55,525 nucleotides of DNA from Marinisporobacter sp. (lineage in GTDB: Bacteria; Bacillota; Clostridia; Peptostreptococcales; Thermotaleaceae). Each line of letters opens with the position of its first letter. Positions within the stretch are counted from its first letter, which is position 1. The notes beneath the pieces were generated by a model. It worked only from the letters and a program-made list of their open reading frames with translations. It was not told the DNA's origin and made no database searches. This document shows positions 16,473-24,051 of the stretch, one piece after another. The translations under genes were made by a program, and so were the position numbers. Where the stretch lies: assembly GCA_025210525.1 (NCBI GenBank), contig JAOARP010000052.1:1-55525 (forward strand), in the 5' to 3' direction.

Positions 16473-16621
16473 GAAATCAAAGATTTCTGTAACAATTAAG
16501 GAAACTCAGCTAATACTGAGTAAGGTGTTACGACGAAATCAAAGATTTCTGTAACAATCAAGGAAACTCAGCTAATGCTGAGTAAGGTGTTACGACGAAA
16601 TCAAAGATTTCTGTAACACCA
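16473..16621 (+). repeat. 62-bp structured tandem repeat between hndC and hndD of operon 1
   Basis: Two full 62-bp units (16473-16534, 16535-16596) and a partial third (16597-16621) begin two bases after the hndC stop. Each unit opens with the palindrome GAAATCAAAGATTTC. Each full unit then has an outer GTAACA/TGTTAC pair enclosing an ACTCAG/CTGAGT stem. The units differ at two positions or so. The element is absent between the same genes in operon 2. Confidence 0.9.
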
Positions 16622-16643
16622 TTAAGAGGGGAGTGAAAAAACT

Positions 16644-18440
16644 ATGGAAAAAGTTACTTTGACCATTGACAATATAAAGGTACAAGTGCCTAAAGACTAT
16701 ACGATTTTAGAAGCAGCAAAGACTGTTGGGATTGATATTCCTACCCTTTGCTATTTAAAAGGAATTAATGAGGTTGGAGCATGTAGAGTCTGTTTAGTTG
16801 AAATAGAAGGGGCAAGGGCCCTTCAAGCTTCCTGTGTACACCCTGTAGGTGAGGGAATGGTTGTAAAAACCAATTCTAAGAGAGTGAGGGATGCAAGAAA
16901 ATCAAATGTAGAACTCATTCTTTCTAATCATAATAGAGAATGTTTAACCTGCATTAGAAATAAAAACTGTGAGCTTCAATCTTTATCAGAAAGCTTAGGG
17001 ATTCGAGACATTCCTTTTGAAGGGGTTCAATCAGAAGGAACTATTGATAATTTTTCTGATTCCATTGTAAGAGATCCAAGCAAATGTATCCTGTGTGGTA
17101 GATGTGTGAGTGTTTGTAGAAATGTGCAAGAAATTGGGATTTTAGATTTTGCTAATAGAGGTTTTGAAACTCAAGTTATGCCAGCTTTTGAAAAGAGCAT
17201 GAAAGATGCACCTTGTACTTATTGTGGTCAGTGTATTGCTGTATGTCCAGTGGCTGCATTAAAAGAAAAGGATGATATAGAAAAAGTTTGGGATGCTTTA
17301 GATGATACAAATAAGCATGTAGTAGTGCAAACAGCTCCAGCAGTAAGAGCAGCTTTAGGAGAATGTTTTGACCTTCCTATTGGTACACGAGTGACAGGAA
17401 AAATGATAGCTTCCCTTAAGCGTCTTGGCTTTGATAAAGTATATGATACAAACTTTGCAGCAGATTTAACCATTATGGAGGAGGGGCATGAATTATTAGG
17501 TAGGATTCAAAAGGGTGGCACATTACCAATGATTACTTCTTGTTCACCGGGATGGATTCGTTATTGTGAATTTAACTATCCAGACTTTTTAGATAATCTA
17601 TCTACTTGCAAATCTCCTCATCAAATGATGGGCGCAATTATAAAATCTTATTATGCAGAAAAAAATAATATTGATCCATTGGACATATTTGTTGTATCCA
17701 TTATGCCTTGTACTTCTAAAAAAACAGAAATCACAAGACCTGAGATGAAGGGAACAGGATATAAAGATGTAGATGCAGTTCTTACTACAAGAGAATTAGG
17801 AAGAATGATTAAAGAAGCAAGAATCAAGTTTACAGAACTTGAAGATGAAAAGTTTGATCAAGATTTATTAGGAGAGTATACAGGAGCTGGTGTTATATTC
17901 GGTGCAACAGGAGGGGTAATGGAAGCGGCATTAAGAACTGTTGCAGATGTTTTAGAAGGAAAATCCTTAGAAGATATTGAGTATAAAGCTGTAAGAGGTG
18001 TTGAAGGAATCAAAGAAGCGGCTATTACTTTAGGAGGAATGGAAGTCAAAATCGCTGTTGCCCATGGGACTGCTAATGCAAAAAAAGTATTAGAGCTTGT
18101 TAGAAATGGCGAAAAAGAATATCATTTTATTGAAATTATGGCATGTCCAGGTGGCTGTGTTTGTGGTGGTGGGCAACCACAAGTAAATGCCAAGACTTTA
18201 ATGGAAGTAGACATAAAGAGTGAAAGAGCAAAAGTATTATATGAAGAAGATAAGAGTCTTCCTTTTAGAAAATCCCATGAAAATCCACAAATTAAGAAAT
18301 TATATGAAGATTTTCTAGAAAAACCAAATAGCCATAAGGCTCATGAATTATTACATACGCACTATCAAGCAAAAGAAAAATTTCCTACAACAATGGAAGA
18401 CTGCTGCATGGAAATTGCTGTTGGAAAAGAAAATAAATAG
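16644..18440 (+). CDS. hndD: [FeFe]-hydrogenase catalytic subunit, copy 1
   Basis: The 598-residue catalytic subunit that reduces protons or oxidises H2. In order it has an N-terminal [2Fe-2S] ferredoxin (CYLKGINEVGACRVC), the His/Cys cluster site HNRECLTCIRNKNC, two [4Fe-4S] motifs (CILCGRCVSVC and CTYCGQCIAVCP), then the H-cluster domain and small-subunit-like C-terminus. The H-cluster motifs are L1 TSCSPGW (Cys300, Ser301), L2 MPCTSKK (Cys356) and L3 MACPGGCVCGGGQP (Cys501, Cys505). L1 reads CS where the textbook motif is CC. RBS AGAGGGGAG precedes the ATG. The protein ends EIAVGKENK, without the Cys-rich tail seen in copy 2. A strong terminator closes the operon. Confidence 0.95.
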   Translation: MEKVTLTIDNIKVQVPKDYTILEAAKTVGIDIPTLCYLKGINEVGACRVCLVEIEGARALQASCVHPVGEGMVVKTNSKRVRDARKSNVELILSNHNRECLTCIRNKNCELQSLSESLGIRDIPFEGVQSEGTIDNFSDSIVRDPSKCILCGRCVSVCRNVQEIGILDFANRGFETQVMPAFEKSMKDAPCTYCGQCIAVCPVAALKEKDDIEKVWDALDDTNKHVVVQTAPAVRAALGECFDLPIGTRVTGKMIASLKRLGFDKVYDTNFAADLTIMEEGHELLGRIQKGGTLPMITSCSPGWIRYCEFNYPDFLDNLSTCKSPHQMMGAIIKSYYAEKNNIDPLDIFVVSIMPCTSKKTEITRPEMKGTGYKDVDAVLTTRELGRMIKEARIKFTELEDEKFDQDLLGEYTGAGVIFGATGGVMEAALRTVADVLEGKSLEDIEYKAVRGVEGIKEAAITLGGMEVKIAVAHGTANAKKVLELVRNGEKEYHFIEIMACPGGCVCGGGQPQVNAKTLMEVDIKSERAKVLYEEDKSLPFRKSHENPQIKKLYEDFLEKPNSHKAHELLHTHYQAKEKFPTTMEDCCMEIAVGKENK

Positions 18441-18478
18441 TAGATGAGAGGATTCTCATTAAAATAAAGGAAAGAGGA

Positions 18479-18520
18479 GCACTATGAAATCTTAATGGAT
18501 TTCATAGTGCTTATTTTTTT
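18479..18520 (+). terminator. Terminator of hydrogenase operon 1
   Basis: A perfect 13-bp stem (arms 18479-18491 and 18498-18510) with a six-base loop is followed by TTATTTTTTT. Confidence 0.92.
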
Positions 18521-18934
18521 GTAAAATTATTCCTTAGTACTGGTTAAAGCTTCTATTATTGATATAGATTTAACGAAGGGAATGAAAAATAAATTGAAAT
18601 TATATGAAAAATAAGATAAAATCAAAAAAATAAATGATTTTGTCATTTTTCATTCAAATATCAAAGATGAGAGAAATATATGTAAAGACTAGGTGAATAT
18701 GATTATCAATATCGCGAAATGAACAAGTTATTATCCTATTGTTCTGAATTTATAAATTTTAAAAAGGAATCTTGCAAAACTGGAAAAAAAAACTTCAAAA
18801 GATTGACAAAAAAATATCGAAAAATGATGAATTATTTGATATAATAAGTTTAATTTGACAAGAAAACAAAAAAATTTTAATACGGTCAAAAATGACAATT
18901 TTCAAATAAAAATAACCAAAAAGGGGGAGGTACT
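18521..18934. other. Gene-free stretch between the two hydrogenase operons
   Basis: I see no gene on either strand; the sequence is very A/T-rich with frequent stops. It contains the candidate promoter at 18817-18845 and two TTGACA hexamers (18803-18808 and 18855-18860) without good -10 partners. No operator-like palindrome stands out. Its length compared with the 160 bases or so upstream of operon 1 suggests a different regulatory region for each operon. Confidence 0.5.
18817..18845 (+). promoter_or_regulatory. Candidate promoter of hydrogenase operon 2
   Basis: TCGAAA (18817-18822), a 17-base spacer and a perfect TATAAT (18840-18845) lie about 90 bases before hndA copy 2. Confidence 0.45.
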
Positions 18935-19408
18935 ATGGCAAAGAATGTTTTTACTGAAGAAAACTTTGCAAAACTAGAAGAAATCATTCAAAAACACAAA
19001 GACACAAAAGGTGCTCTAATGCCTGTGCTAAATGATGCACAAAAATTATTTGGATGTCTTCCATTACAAGTACAAAAGAAAATTTCTAAGGGATTAAATA
19101 TTCCTATGGCAGAAATTTATGGAGTGGTTACGTTCTATGCACAATTTTCACTAGAGCCAAAGGGTGAATATACAATTGGTGTATGTTTAGGTACAGCATG
19201 TTATGTAAAGGGTGCACAAAAGATTATCGACAGAATCAAAAAAGAGATCAACGTAGAAGTTGGAAAAACATCAGCAGATGGCAAATATACACTAGAAGCA
19301 ACAAGATGTATTGGTGCTTGTGGATTGGCTCCAGTACTTACTGTAAATGAAGATGTATATGGTAGATTAGTTGAAGGCGATGTACCTGGTATTTTAGAAA
19401 AATATTAA
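18935..19408 (+). CDS. hndA: NuoE-like [2Fe-2S] subunit of NAD(P)-linked [FeFe]-hydrogenase, copy 2
   Basis: A 157-residue protein of the same length as copy 1 and closely similar along the whole chain, with substitutions mostly conservative and outside the cluster motifs GVCLGTACY and RCIGACG. No indel separates the two. This identifies a duplication rather than an unrelated NuoE. RBS AAGGGGGAGG precedes the ATG. It opens operon 2, whose start is 494 bases after the end of hndD copy 1. Both copies keep every Fe-S ligand, so both should be functional. Confidence 0.92.
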   Translation: MAKNVFTEENFAKLEEIIQKHKDTKGALMPVLNDAQKLFGCLPLQVQKKISKGLNIPMAEIYGVVTFYAQFSLEPKGEYTIGVCLGTACYVKGAQKIIDRIKKEINVEVGKTSADGKYTLEATRCIGACGLAPVLTVNEDVYGRLVEGDVPGILEKY

Positions 19409-19466
19409 GATAAAAGGTAGAAAAGGAAAAGGTTATCAAAGATCCTAAACGAGGAGGGAACCCTTA

Positions 19467-19832
19467 ATGAGATCATTAGAGGAATTAGCAAAAATTCGTG
19501 AAGAAGCGATAAAGAAAGTAGATATAAGGTGTGAGAGAGAAGGTACAAGAGTGGTTGTAGGGATGGCTACTTGTGGAATTTCAGCAGGAGCAAGACCTGT
19601 ACTTATGGCACTACTTGAAGAAGTAAAGGTTAGAAATTTAACAGAGGTTACAGTGAGTCAAACAGGATGTATTGGGGTTTGTAGACTTGAGCCAATTGTT
19701 GAAGTGTACAAACCAGGGGAAGAAAAGGTAACTTATGTAGAAATGACACCGGAAAAAGCGAAAAAAGTAATCGCTGAGCATATTGTTAATGGAAAAGTAG
19801 TAGACGAATATACTATTGGAGCGGCTAAGTAG
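19467..19832 (+). CDS. hndB: Thioredoxin-like [2Fe-2S] subunit (HndB type), copy 2
   Basis: A 121-residue homologue of the copy 1 protein at 14277, equal in length, with the cluster cysteines in MATCGISAGARP and GCIGVCRLEP. An extra Cys (VDIRCER) replaces Arg-Ser of copy 1 near residue 22. It follows hndA copy 2 after 58 bases, with GAGGAGGG before the ATG. Role as for copy 1: electron relay in the soluble hydrogenase complex. Confidence 0.85.
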   Translation: MRSLEELAKIREEAIKKVDIRCEREGTRVVVGMATCGISAGARPVLMALLEEVKVRNLTEVTVSQTGCIGVCRLEPIVEVYKPGEEKVTYVEMTPEKAKKVIAEHIVNGKVVDEYTIGAAK

Positions 19833-19864
19833 ACTGTTAAATTATTTTGTGAGGAGGTTAAAGC

Positions 19865-21661
19865 ATGGAATTTTATAGATCGCATGTCCTAATCTGTGGA
19901 GGTACAGGATGTACATCTTCAGGTTCTCAAACATTGATAGAAGCTTTTGATGAGCATTTAGAGAAAAACAATTTAACAAATGAGGTAAAATTAGTTAAAA
20001 CCGGATGTTTCGGATTATGTGAAGCAGGTCCTATTGTTATTGTTTATCCAGAAGGTGCTTTTTACAGCCATGTAAAGGTAGAGGATGTAAAAAGAATTAC
20101 AGAAGAACATCTTTTAAAGGGAAGAATCGTAAAAGATTTATTATTCAAAGAAGCTATTGAAGAGGATCAGGTTCGTTCTATTAATGAAGTTGATTTTTAT
20201 AAAAAGCAAAAGAGAGTTGCTCTTAGAAATTGTGGGGTAATTAATCCAGAAGATATTAAGGAATATATTGCTTTTGATGGATATAAAGCATTAGGAAAAG
20301 CATTAACAGAAATGACAAGAGAAGAAGTAATCGATTGTATTAAAAAATCAGGACTACGTGGTCGTGGTGGCGGTGGTTTCCCAACAGGACTTAAGTGGGA
20401 ATTTGCTTATAAGTCACAGGATGATCAAAAGTATGTAGCTTGTAATGCAGATGAAGGAGATCCAGGTGCATTCATGGATAGATCTGTTCTTGAAGGAGAT
20501 CCACATGCATTAGTAGAAGCTATGGCTATTGCTGCATATGCAGTAGGGGCGAATCAAGGATATGTATATGTAAGAGCAGAGTATCCAATCGCTGTAAATA
20601 GACTTCAAATCGCTATTGATCAAGCAAGAGAATATGGACTTTTAGGAAAAGACATATTCGGAACGAGTTTTGAGTTTGATTTAGAAATAAGACTAGGTGC
20701 AGGAGCTTTCGTATGTGGAGAAGAAACAGCACTACTTAATTCTATAGAAGGTAAGCGTGGTATGCCAAGACCAAGACCTCCTTTCCCAGCAGTAAAAGGT
20801 CTATGGGGAAAACCAACTATGTTAAATAACGTGGAAACTTATGCAAATGTTCCTCAAATCATCCTAAAGGGTGCTGATTGGTTTGCAAGTATGGGAACAG
20901 AAAAATCAAAAGGAACAAAGGTATTTGCATTAGGTGGAAAGATTAATAATACAGGACTTTTAGAAATTCCTATGGGAACAACTCTAAGAGAAGTAATCTA
21001 TGAAATCGGTGGAGGTATTCCAAACGGTAAGAAGTTTAAAGCGGTACAAACAGGTGGACCATCTGGTGGATGTATTACTGCTGATTACTTAGACACACCA
21101 ATTGATTATGATAACTTAATTGCTCTAGGATCTATGATGGGTTCTGGTGGTATGATCGTTATGGATGAAGACAATTGTATGGTTGACATTGCTAGATTCT
21201 TCTTAGACTTTACAGTAGATGAGTCTTGCGGTAAATGTCCTCCTTGTAGAATCGGAACAAAGAGAATGTTAGAGATTTTAGATAAGATTACAGAAGGTAA
21301 GGGAGAAATGGAAGATCTTGATAGACTTGAAAGATTGGCTAAAAACATTAAGGCTTCGGCTTTATGTGGACTTGGTCAAACTGCTCCAAACCCAGTACTT
21401 TCAACACTAAAATACTTTAGACATGAGTATGAGGCTCACGTAAAGGATAAGACATGTCCAGCTGGCGTATGTCAAGAATTATTATCTTATACAGTAGACC
21501 CAGACCTTTGTAAAAAATGTGGTATTTGTGCAAACAAATGTCCTGCTAATTGTATAGAAGGGGTAAAAGGAAAAGAAGTTTACAAAATAGATAAAGATAA
21601 GTGTATCAAGTGTGGTGCTTGTATAGAAGCTTGTCCATTTAAAGCAATCAGCAAGAAGTAA
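19865..21661 (+). CDS. hndC: NuoF-like flavin/NAD(P)H-binding subunit, copy 2
   Basis: A 598-residue diaphorase subunit, the same length as copy 1 and aligning without gaps by eye. All cofactor motifs are retained: CGGTGCTSSG and TGCFGLCEAGP, GRGGGGFPTGLKW, CNADEGDPGAFMDR, ESCGKCPPCRIGT and the two ferredoxin motifs CKKCGICANKCP and CIKCGACIEACP. Differences from copy 1 cluster in surface-like stretches, such as the segment after KWEF and around GTSFEFDLEI. RBS GAGGAGG precedes the ATG. Only 22 bases separate it from hndD copy 2, with no repeat element. Confidence 0.93.
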   Translation: MEFYRSHVLICGGTGCTSSGSQTLIEAFDEHLEKNNLTNEVKLVKTGCFGLCEAGPIVIVYPEGAFYSHVKVEDVKRITEEHLLKGRIVKDLLFKEAIEEDQVRSINEVDFYKKQKRVALRNCGVINPEDIKEYIAFDGYKALGKALTEMTREEVIDCIKKSGLRGRGGGGFPTGLKWEFAYKSQDDQKYVACNADEGDPGAFMDRSVLEGDPHALVEAMAIAAYAVGANQGYVYVRAEYPIAVNRLQIAIDQAREYGLLGKDIFGTSFEFDLEIRLGAGAFVCGEETALLNSIEGKRGMPRPRPPFPAVKGLWGKPTMLNNVETYANVPQIILKGADWFASMGTEKSKGTKVFALGGKINNTGLLEIPMGTTLREVIYEIGGGIPNGKKFKAVQTGGPSGGCITADYLDTPIDYDNLIALGSMMGSGGMIVMDEDNCMVDIARFFLDFTVDESCGKCPPCRIGTKRMLEILDKITEGKGEMEDLDRLERLAKNIKASALCGLGQTAPNPVLSTLKYFRHEYEAHVKDKTCPAGVCQELLSYTVDPDLCKKCGICANKCPANCIEGVKGKEVYKIDKDKCIKCGACIEACPFKAISKK

Positions 21662-21683
21662 GATGAGAGGAGAGTGAAAAGCA

Positions 21684-23468
21684 GTGGAAAAAGTTACTTT
21701 AACCATTGATAATATAAAAGTAGAAGTACCAAAGAGTTATACAATCCTTCAAGCTGCAAAAACTGCTGGAATAGATATTCCTACTTTATGCTATTTAAAA
21801 GATGTAAACGAAGTAGGAGCTTGTCGTGTATGTTTAGTTGAAATACAAGGAGCAAGAGCACTTCAAGCATCTTGTGTGCATCCTGTTGCTGAAGGAATGG
21901 TAATTAAAACGAATTCTAAAAAAGTAAGAGATGCTAGAAAATCTAACGTAGAATTAATTCTTTCTAATCATAATAGAGAATGTTTAACTTGTGATCGAAA
22001 TAATAAATGTGAGCTTCAAAGCTTAGCAGATCAATTAGGAATCAGAGAAATTCCTTTTGAAGGAGAAAAACTAGAGACGGTTATTGATGATAAATCCTTC
22101 TCTATCGTAAGAGACCCAAGCAAATGTATTCTTTGTGGTAGATGTGTAAGTACCTGTAGAAATGTACAAAATATCGGTATTTTAGACTTTGTAAATAGAG
22201 GATATAATACACAAGTAGCACCTGCTTTTGATAAGAGTATGGCAGATGCGCCATGTATTTATTGTGGACAATGTATTGTTGCCTGTCCAGTAGCTGCTCT
22301 AAGAGAAAAAGATGATATTGAAAGAGTTTGGGATGCTATTGATAATGAAGATGTACACGTAGTAGTACAAACAGCTCCAGCTGTAAGAGCAGCTTTAGGA
22401 GAATTATTTGGTTTACCAATCGGAACAAGAGTTACAGGTAAAATGGTATCAGCACTTAAGCGTCTTGGCTTTGATAAAGTATATGATACAAACTTTGCAG
22501 CAGACCTTACCATTATGGAAGAAGGTCATGAATTATTAGGTAGAATTCAAAATGGTGGAACACTACCAATGATCACTTCTTGTTCTCCAGGATGGATTCG
22601 TTATTGTGAATTTAACTATCCAGAATTTATAGATAATCTATCTAGTTGTAAATCTCCTCATCAAATGATGGGTGCAATCATAAAATCTTATTATGCAGAG
22701 AAGCATAATATTGATCCTAAGAAAATATTTGTAGTTTCTATTATGCCATGTACTTCTAAAAAGACAGAATCTGCAAGAGAAGAAATGAATGTAGAAGGTC
22801 TACGTGATGTAGATGCAGTTCTTACTACAAGAGAATTAGGAAAAATGATTAAACAAGCAAGAATCAAATTCTTAGAGCTAGAAGATGACAAGTTTGATCA
22901 AGATTTACTAGGAGACTACACAGGTGCTGGGGTAATCTTTGGTGCTACAGGTGGAGTTATGGAAGCAGCTCTTAGAACAGTTGCAGAAGTACTAGAAGGA
23001 AAATCTATTGAAAATGTAGAGTACCAAGCAGTAAGAGGAATTGAAGATATTAAAGAAGCAACATTAACATTAGGTGGAATGGAAGTAAAAATTGCTGTTG
23101 CCCATGGAACAGCGAGTGCAGGAAAGCTTTTAGATATGGTTAAAAATGGAAAAAAAGAATATCACTTCATTGAAATCATGGGATGTAGTGGTGGATGTGT
23201 ATGTGGTGGAGGTCAGCCACATGTGGATGCTAAAACTTTAATGGATGTAGATATTAGAGTTGAAAGAGCAAAAGCATTATATGAAGAAGATGAGATTTTA
23301 GAAATTAGAAAATCTCATGAAAATCCACAAATCATTAAGCTTTATGATGACTTCTTAGAAAAACCGAATAGTCATAAGGCACATGAGTTACTACACACAC
23401 ACTATACAAAAAGAGAAAAATATGCTACAGAGGAAGAATGTAGCTGCGGTTGTAACTGCGATTGCTAA
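21684..23468 (+). CDS. hndD: [FeFe]-hydrogenase catalytic subunit, copy 2, with Cys-rich C-terminal tail
   Basis: A 594-residue catalytic subunit with the same domain order as copy 1: [2Fe-2S] ferredoxin, HNRECLTCDRNNKC His/Cys site, CILCGRCVSTC and CIYCGQCIVACP clusters, then the H-cluster domain. L1 is TSCSPGW (Cys300, Ser301), L2 MPCTSKK (Cys356) and L3 MGCSGGCVCGGGQP (Cys501, Cys505). In L3, Ala-Cys-Pro of copy 1 has become Gly-Cys-Ser, a change beside a cluster ligand. The C-terminus is also different: it ends CSCGCNCDC, five cysteines in nine residues, which could bind a metal or an extra cluster. RBS AGAGGAGAG; GTG start at 21684 (ATG would require an internal codon), matching the MEKVTLTIDN opening of copy 1. 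Confidence 0.94.
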   Translation: MEKVTLTIDNIKVEVPKSYTILQAAKTAGIDIPTLCYLKDVNEVGACRVCLVEIQGARALQASCVHPVAEGMVIKTNSKKVRDARKSNVELILSNHNRECLTCDRNNKCELQSLADQLGIREIPFEGEKLETVIDDKSFSIVRDPSKCILCGRCVSTCRNVQNIGILDFVNRGYNTQVAPAFDKSMADAPCIYCGQCIVACPVAALREKDDIERVWDAIDNEDVHVVVQTAPAVRAALGELFGLPIGTRVTGKMVSALKRLGFDKVYDTNFAADLTIMEEGHELLGRIQNGGTLPMITSCSPGWIRYCEFNYPEFIDNLSSCKSPHQMMGAIIKSYYAEKHNIDPKKIFVVSIMPCTSKKTESAREEMNVEGLRDVDAVLTTRELGKMIKQARIKFLELEDDKFDQDLLGDYTGAGVIFGATGGVMEAALRTVAEVLEGKSIENVEYQAVRGIEDIKEATLTLGGMEVKIAVAHGTASAGKLLDMVKNGKKEYHFIEIMGCSGGCVCGGGQPHVDAKTLMDVDIRVERAKALYEEDEILEIRKSHENPQIIKLYDDFLEKPNSHKAHELLHTHYTKREKYATEEECSCGCNCDC

Positions 23469-23472
23469 AATT

Positions 23473-23505
23473 AAGGGGTAGATGTTTGCATCTACCCCTT
23501 TTATA
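23473..23505 (+). terminator. Terminator of hydrogenase operon 2
   Basis: A perfect 12-bp G/C-containing stem (arms 23473-23484 and 23489-23500) with a four-base loop is followed by TTTTATAT. Confidence 0.92.
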
Positions 23506-23788
23506 TAAAATCAGAAAGAAATTAAAATATTAATTTTATAAATCCCATAAATTACTATTGTTATGGATGCTTTTTTTGGGGTAGTATATAAATAGTTATG
23601 ATCTCTGACGAATGAAGTGATTTCATTGGAAGGAGCATAAAAAAATAAAACTAATTGCAAGGATTTTTCTGAGCAAAAGGTAAGAGGGTGATTCAGTTGA
23701 AAATCATTTTATTTTGATGGTTAAACTTTCCTTATCTTTTAAGGGAAGTTTTTTTATTTTTAGAAATAGATAGAAAGGGGTTAAATAT
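23506..23788 (+). promoter_or_regulatory. Leader region of the maturation operon, bounded by two terminators
   Basis: Between the terminator of operon 2 and the first maturation gene lie about 215 bases ending in a second terminator-like hairpin (23722-23757). A short frame, GTG at 23689 or TTG at 23698 to TGA at 23716-23718 (ending LKIILF), sits just before that hairpin. This is the layout of an attenuated leader or a small terminated RNA. I recognise no known riboswitch motif in it. Confidence 0.4.
23722..23757 (+). terminator. Terminator or attenuator hairpin before the hydrogenase maturation genes
   Basis: AACTTTCCTTA (about 23723-23733) pairs with TAAGGGAAGTT (about 23739-23750) with one G-T pair, followed by a run of T. 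It lies 30 bases upstream of the TM1266-type gene, with no gene of its own upstream. Confidence 0.65.
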
Positions 23789-24034
23789 ATGAATAAAAGA
23801 ATAGGTGTTGTAGCAATTATTGTTGAAGAAAAAGATAGTGTAAGCATGGTAAATAAATTATTAAGCGAATTTGGAGAGATTATCCTAGGGCGAATGGGGG
23901 TACCTTATAAGGAAAAGCATGTAAGTGTTATTTCTATTATAGTAGATGGAACAACAGATGAAATAGGAGCACTCACTGGAAAATTAGGAAGAATACAAGG
24001 CGTTACAGTAAAAAGCGCATTGACGAAGAAATAA
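23789..24034 (+). CDS. TM1266-family iron-only hydrogenase system regulator
   Basis: A cytosolic protein of 81 residues with the ACT-like/NikR-C-like fold expected for the TM1266 family, which is found in hydrogenase gene clusters. Visible features are the opening KRIGVVAIIVEE, the middle GEIILGRMGVPYKEKHVSVISIIVDG and the end GRIQGVTVKS, all characteristic of the family. It has no DNA-binding helix-turn-helix, so any regulatory action is through small-molecule or protein binding. The function is inferred in the family, not proven. RBS AAAGGGG precedes the ATG. It is the first gene of the maturation operon, 17 bases before hydG. Confidence 0.85.
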   Translation: MNKRIGVVAIIVEEKDSVSMVNKLLSEFGEIILGRMGVPYKEKHVSVISIIVDGTTDEIGALTGKLGRIQGVTVKSALTKK

Positions 24035-24051
24035 GATAAGGGGGAAAAAAG

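Noticed and set aside
16473-16621. CRISPR-like array
   Set aside because: Units are contiguous 62-bp tandem repeats without unique spacers, with only 2.4 copies and no cas genes.
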